Source of the DNA: Flavobacteriales bacterium
Lineage (GTDB): Bacteria; Bacteroidota; Bacteroidia; Flavobacteriales_D; Sanyastnellaceae
Reading direction: 5' to 3'
DNA length: 8,623 nucleotides
Assembly (NCBI GenBank): GCA_011524845.1
Contig: WTJL01000015.1
Span: 16,454 to 25,076, forward strand
Each line of letters opens with the position of its first letter. The stretch's first letter is position 1. Position numbers and translations under genes: made by a program. The notes under the pieces were generated by a model. It saw nothing but the letters and a program-made list of their open reading frames with translations, was not told the DNA's origin and did not search any database. Positions 6,131-8,623 of this stretch are shown here, one piece after another.

Positions 6131-8508
6131 GCGATGGAGGGAATGATGGGGAACAAACCGTATTCACGGATGATGCGGGTCCCGTCTGCCTCGGTGTCGG
6201 CCAAGGCAAAGAAGGGATTCAAATTGTTGTAGGCGTTGTACGCACTGAGGATGAGGGCACGGTTGCCGTTCGAGTCAGGTTTCACACGGGTGAGGCTTAC
6301 GTCCAGCCGATGGTAAGGACTCATGCGGTAGGCGTTTCGGTCGCTGGGCACCTGCCACGACGACACGGTAGGGTATTCCCCAAAGGCCAATCCATTGAAG
6401 ACCGACTCGGTCAGGGTCACCGCCCGTCCCGTGCCGTACACCCAAGCCAACGACCCCGACCACGTGTCGTTGAATTCCTGGGTCAACACGAAGCTCACGT
6501 CGTGCCTGCGGTCGTAGGTGAAGGGGAACCACTCGCCGCTGTTGAGGTCGTCAAACTGGCGGTTGCTCCAGCTCAAGGTGTATCCGATCCATCCGGACGT
6601 GCGGCCGCGCTTCTTTTGAATCAGCGCCTCCACCCCGTAGCTGTTCCCAATGCCTTGGGTCACTTGGCTCTCCCAATTGCCCTCCAAATCGCCGAGAAAG
6701 CCTCCTCCTTCCTTGTAGCTCAACAACCCGTCCATCTCCTTGTAGTACCCCTCAAGACTGACCTCCAACGCGCCATCCAACATCGACGTGGCGAGACCCG
6801 CCGCCACTTGCCAGCTCTGTTGGGGACGCACGTTGGCCGTCGAAGGAAGCCACAGGTCGGTGGGCAAGCTCAAGCCCTCGTTGGTCAGCAAATTCACATA
6901 CTGCACCATCTCCGCGTAGCTCGCTTTGAAGGCCCACCCGGGCAGAAACTTCCAGTTCAATGCCAATCTGGGCTGCACGCTGAAATACGCGGTGTCTTGC
7001 ACGTCGAGCATGGATCCGTGGAACCCCACGTTCGCCTTCACGTTCTCCGCCAAATCCACCTCGTCTTCGAGGTAGATGTACTGCTCGACACTGACGATGT
7101 CCCCCTGGCCAATGAGGGTGTCCAAGGGGTTTTCTTGGCCAAAGTCCAGCTCAAACTGCAACGCCCCAGGCGAGAAGCGGTGCTGCGTTCGGTTCCCCCC
7201 AAAGCGGATGAAATGACGGGCATTGGGCGCAAAATCCACGTCGATTTTCGCAGCGTAGTCCTCGATGCCGGACCGGTACAAGGATGCAAACCGCGTGGTG
7301 GTGGTGTCGGTGGATGAAATCGATTGGTCTAGGAAGTCCACGCCCGTGTTGAAGTTGTAGACGCTGTGCGTCAAAGACACGTTGGAGAACATGCGAGGTC
7401 CCAATTCGTGGTTCCAGCGAAGGGCTTGGATTTGGTTTTTCCAATCGAGGCCGAGCGACACGTCCGACCGCTCTTGGGTGCCTTCGAAGGTGGACGAGTT
7501 GGACGTCGTCACCCCAAAATCGTCGAACCCAGAAAAGGCACTCACGTAGACGCGGTCACGGGGCGAGACCCTCCAGTTCAGTTTGCCATTCAGGTCGTAG
7601 AAATAATACGCCGGGTCGACGGCCGTTTCCGGATCTTCGGACGTGGCCGCTGCAATGATGGGGTTCAGCAACAGGTCGAGGTAGGTCCGTCGTGCACTCA
7701 CCATGAAGCTCGCCTTGTCCTTCACAATCGGCCCTTCAAGGGTCAGCTTGCTCGCGATGATGCTGATGTTGCCGTCCCCATGGAATTCCCGCATGTTGCC
7801 GTCCTTCATGTTGATCTCGAGGATGGAGGACAATCGGCCGCCAAACCTCGCAGGGAATCCACCCTTGGTGATGCTCATGCTCTTGACCGCATCCGCGTTG
7901 AACACGCTGAAGAACCCAAACAAGTGGTTGACGCTGTACAGCGGCACGCCGTCGAGCAGCATGAGGTTTTGGTCAGGGGAGCCGCCGCGAACGTAGAGGC
8001 CACTTGTGCCTTCTCCCCCACTCTGGACGCCTGGCAACAGCTGCAGCGACTTGAGCAGATCGACTTCGCCACCGATGGCAGGGAGGGATTTGATCTGGTC
8101 GATCGGGATCTCCATTTTGGACATCTGCACCTGCTCCTCGATGCGGTTTTCTCGTTCACCCGACACCACCGCTGCCTCCAAGGTCAGGCCCGAGACCAAA
8201 CCCGGGTTGAGCTTCACATCGGATTGGGTGAGGTCCACCTCGAACCTCTGAGGGGCGTAGCCTAGAAAGCTGACACGGACTTCGTAGACCCCAGCAGGCA
8301 GTGTAAGCGTGTAGAATCCGTAGACGTTGGACGCCACGCCCTGCGACACCGATTCAGCCCACACGGTGGCGCCAATGAGTGTTTCGCCCGTGGCTTCATC
8401 GGCGATGTAGCCGCTGAGGGTGTGTCGGGTTTGGGCGCTCAATGGCGAGGAGAAGCCCCAACAGCCCAACAAGACGATCCACACAAGGAGTACAGAAGAA
8501 CCATGCAT
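6112..8508 (-). CDS. TonB-dependent receptor with N-terminal carboxypeptidase-regulatory-like domain
   Basis: A 798-residue outer-membrane receptor, counted from ATG 8508. The signal peptide ends near residue 26 (core VLLVWIVLLGCWGF, then SPLSAQ). A carboxypeptidase-regulatory-like (Ig-like) domain spans about 29-103, with LSGYIADEATGETLIGATV and GVYEVRVSFLGYAPQ. The plug spans about 125-235, with LLPGVQSGGEGTSGLYVRGG, NLMLLDGVPLY and GGFPARFGGRLSSILEI. The barrel runs to the terminal WRFHF. At about 800 residues it is smaller than true SusC proteins, and it matches the receptor type often found beside DUF4249 lipoproteins. Substrate is unknown. The frame is open beyond the right window edge; a GTG at 8583 and TTGs at 8559 and 8553 are alternative starts, but ATG 8508 places the signal peptide correctly, although its n-region lacks Lys/Arg. 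The DUF4249 gene overlaps its end by 19 bp. The previous gene stops 47 bases upstream, so they may share an operon. Confidence 0.92.
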   Translation of the reverse strand: MHGSSVLLVWIVLLGCWGFSSPLSAQTRHTLSGYIADEATGETLIGATVWAESVSQGVASNVYGFYTLTLPAGVYEVRVSFLGYAPQRFEVDLTQSDVKLNPGLVSGLTLEAAVVSGERENRIEEQVQMSKMEIPIDQIKSLPAIGGEVDLLKSLQLLPGVQSGGEGTSGLYVRGGSPDQNLMLLDGVPLYSVNHLFGFFSVFNADAVKSMSITKGGFPARFGGRLSSILEINMKDGNMREFHGDGNISIIASKLTLEGPIVKDKASFMVSARRTYLDLLLNPIIAAATSEDPETAVDPAYYFYDLNGKLNWRVSPRDRVYVSAFSGFDDFGVTTSNSSTFEGTQERSDVSLGLDWKNQIQALRWNHELGPRMFSNVSLTHSVYNFNTGVDFLDQSISSTDTTTTRFASLYRSGIEDYAAKIDVDFAPNARHFIRFGGNRTQHRFSPGALQFELDFGQENPLDTLIGQGDIVSVEQYIYLEDEVDLAENVKANVGFHGSMLDVQDTAYFSVQPRLALNWKFLPGWAFKASYAEMVQYVNLLTNEGLSLPTDLWLPSTANVRPQQSWQVAAGLATSMLDGALEVSLEGYYKEMDGLLSYKEGGGFLGDLEGNWESQVTQGIGNSYGVEALIQKKRGRTSGWIGYTLSWSNRQFDDLNSGEWFPFTYDRRHDVSFVLTQEFNDTWSGSLAWVYGTGRAVTLTESVFNGLAFGEYPTVSSWQVPSDRNAYRMSPYHRLDVSLTRVKPDSNGNRALILSAYNAYNNLNPFFALADTEADGTRIIREYGLFPIIPSIAWRFHF

Positions 8509-8555
8509 CCCTTGACGGACGCCTGAAGGGCCACCAACGTTGCGTGTGTCCAACC
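8509..8555 (-). other. Short spacer before the TonB receptor gene
   Basis: These 47 bases lie between the upstream partial gene and the receptor ATG. I see no TAnnTTTG box, no hairpin with a T-run and no Shine-Dalgarno at proper spacing (AAGG sits directly against the ATG). The lack of a promoter or terminator fits read-through from the upstream gene, or a receptor start further upstream. Confidence 0.35.
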
Positions 8556-8623
8556 TCAAAACTCCAAGGTGAACGAGAACCACGGCACCGGAAATCCATC
8601 GCCTCCAGCGAAGACCCCTGCCA
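8556..8623 (-). CDS. C-terminus of a probable outer-membrane protein (partial, runs off the right edge)
   Basis: The last 21 codons and TGA stop (8558..8556) of a minus-strand gene entering from the right edge. The end reads PVPWFSFTLEF. Hydrophobic and polar residues alternate (F-S-F-T-L-E-F) and the final residue is Phe, the usual signature of the last beta-strand of an outer-membrane barrel recognised by BAM. The rest of the gene lies outside the window, so neither family nor size can be given. Its stop is 47 bases before the ATG of the TonB receptor, on the same strand, with no terminator-like hairpin in between. It may be the preceding gene of that operon. The call rests on a short peptide and could be chance, since the two other frames are also open here. 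Confidence 0.5.
   Translation of the reverse strand, partial: AGVFAGGDGFPVPWFSFTLEF

Noticed and set aside
6118..8265. Long plus-strand frames (up to 399 codons) opposite the second TonB receptor.
   Set aside because: Same reasoning: the opposite strand encodes a complete, motif-rich receptor, and these frames show no family signature.
8443..8463. Possible lipobox in the second receptor (LLGC, Cys at residue 16).
   Set aside because: The signal sequence continues to SPLSAQ, a normal signal peptidase I end for Bacteroidota receptors, and the -1/-3 pattern for lipidation is weak.

Overview
The window is a compact, protein-coding stretch of a Bacteroidota chromosome. GC content looks clearly above 50% by eye. 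The lineage call rests on two TonB-dependent receptors (one with an N-terminal carboxypeptidase-regulatory-like domain), a DUF4249-type lipoprotein, a stand-alone proline dehydrogenase, and starts without obvious Shine-Dalgarno sequences. I cannot place it to genus; a high-GC Flavobacteriales-like or related lineage is a guess. No mobile element, CRISPR array, rRNA or tRNA is visible.

Layout, left to right. (1) The left edge holds the first 28 codons of a minus-strand lipoprotein gene, whose start overlaps the end of the M20 dipeptidase gene (minus, 77..1462). (2) A 66-bp divergent spacer separates the dipeptidase from proline dehydrogenase (plus, 1529..2722). (3) The proline dehydrogenase stop directly abuts the stop of a convergent FecA-like TonB-dependent receptor (minus, 2723..5044), with no base between them. 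(4) The 102-bp spacer upstream of that receptor carries a terminator-like hairpin and an AT-rich imperfect palindrome that could be a metal-responsive operator. (5) Next comes a minus-strand pair: a carboxypeptidase-regulatory-domain TonB receptor (6112..8508) followed, with a 19-bp overlap, by a DUF4249-family lipoprotein (5147..6130). (6) The right edge holds the last 21 codons of another minus-strand gene, ending in an outer-membrane beta-strand signature.

How the genes may work together (inference). The receptor/DUF4249 pair resembles a SusC/SusD-like arrangement, with a TonB-energised barrel and a partner lipoprotein, but its substrate is unknown. The FecA-like receptor probably takes up a ferric complex. 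The dipeptidase and proline dehydrogenase could release amino acids from dipeptides and oxidise the proline. The best candidate for something undescribed is the receptor/DUF4249 unit, possibly extended by the outer-membrane protein at the right edge. Everything else is ordinary Bacteroidota envelope and catabolic biology.
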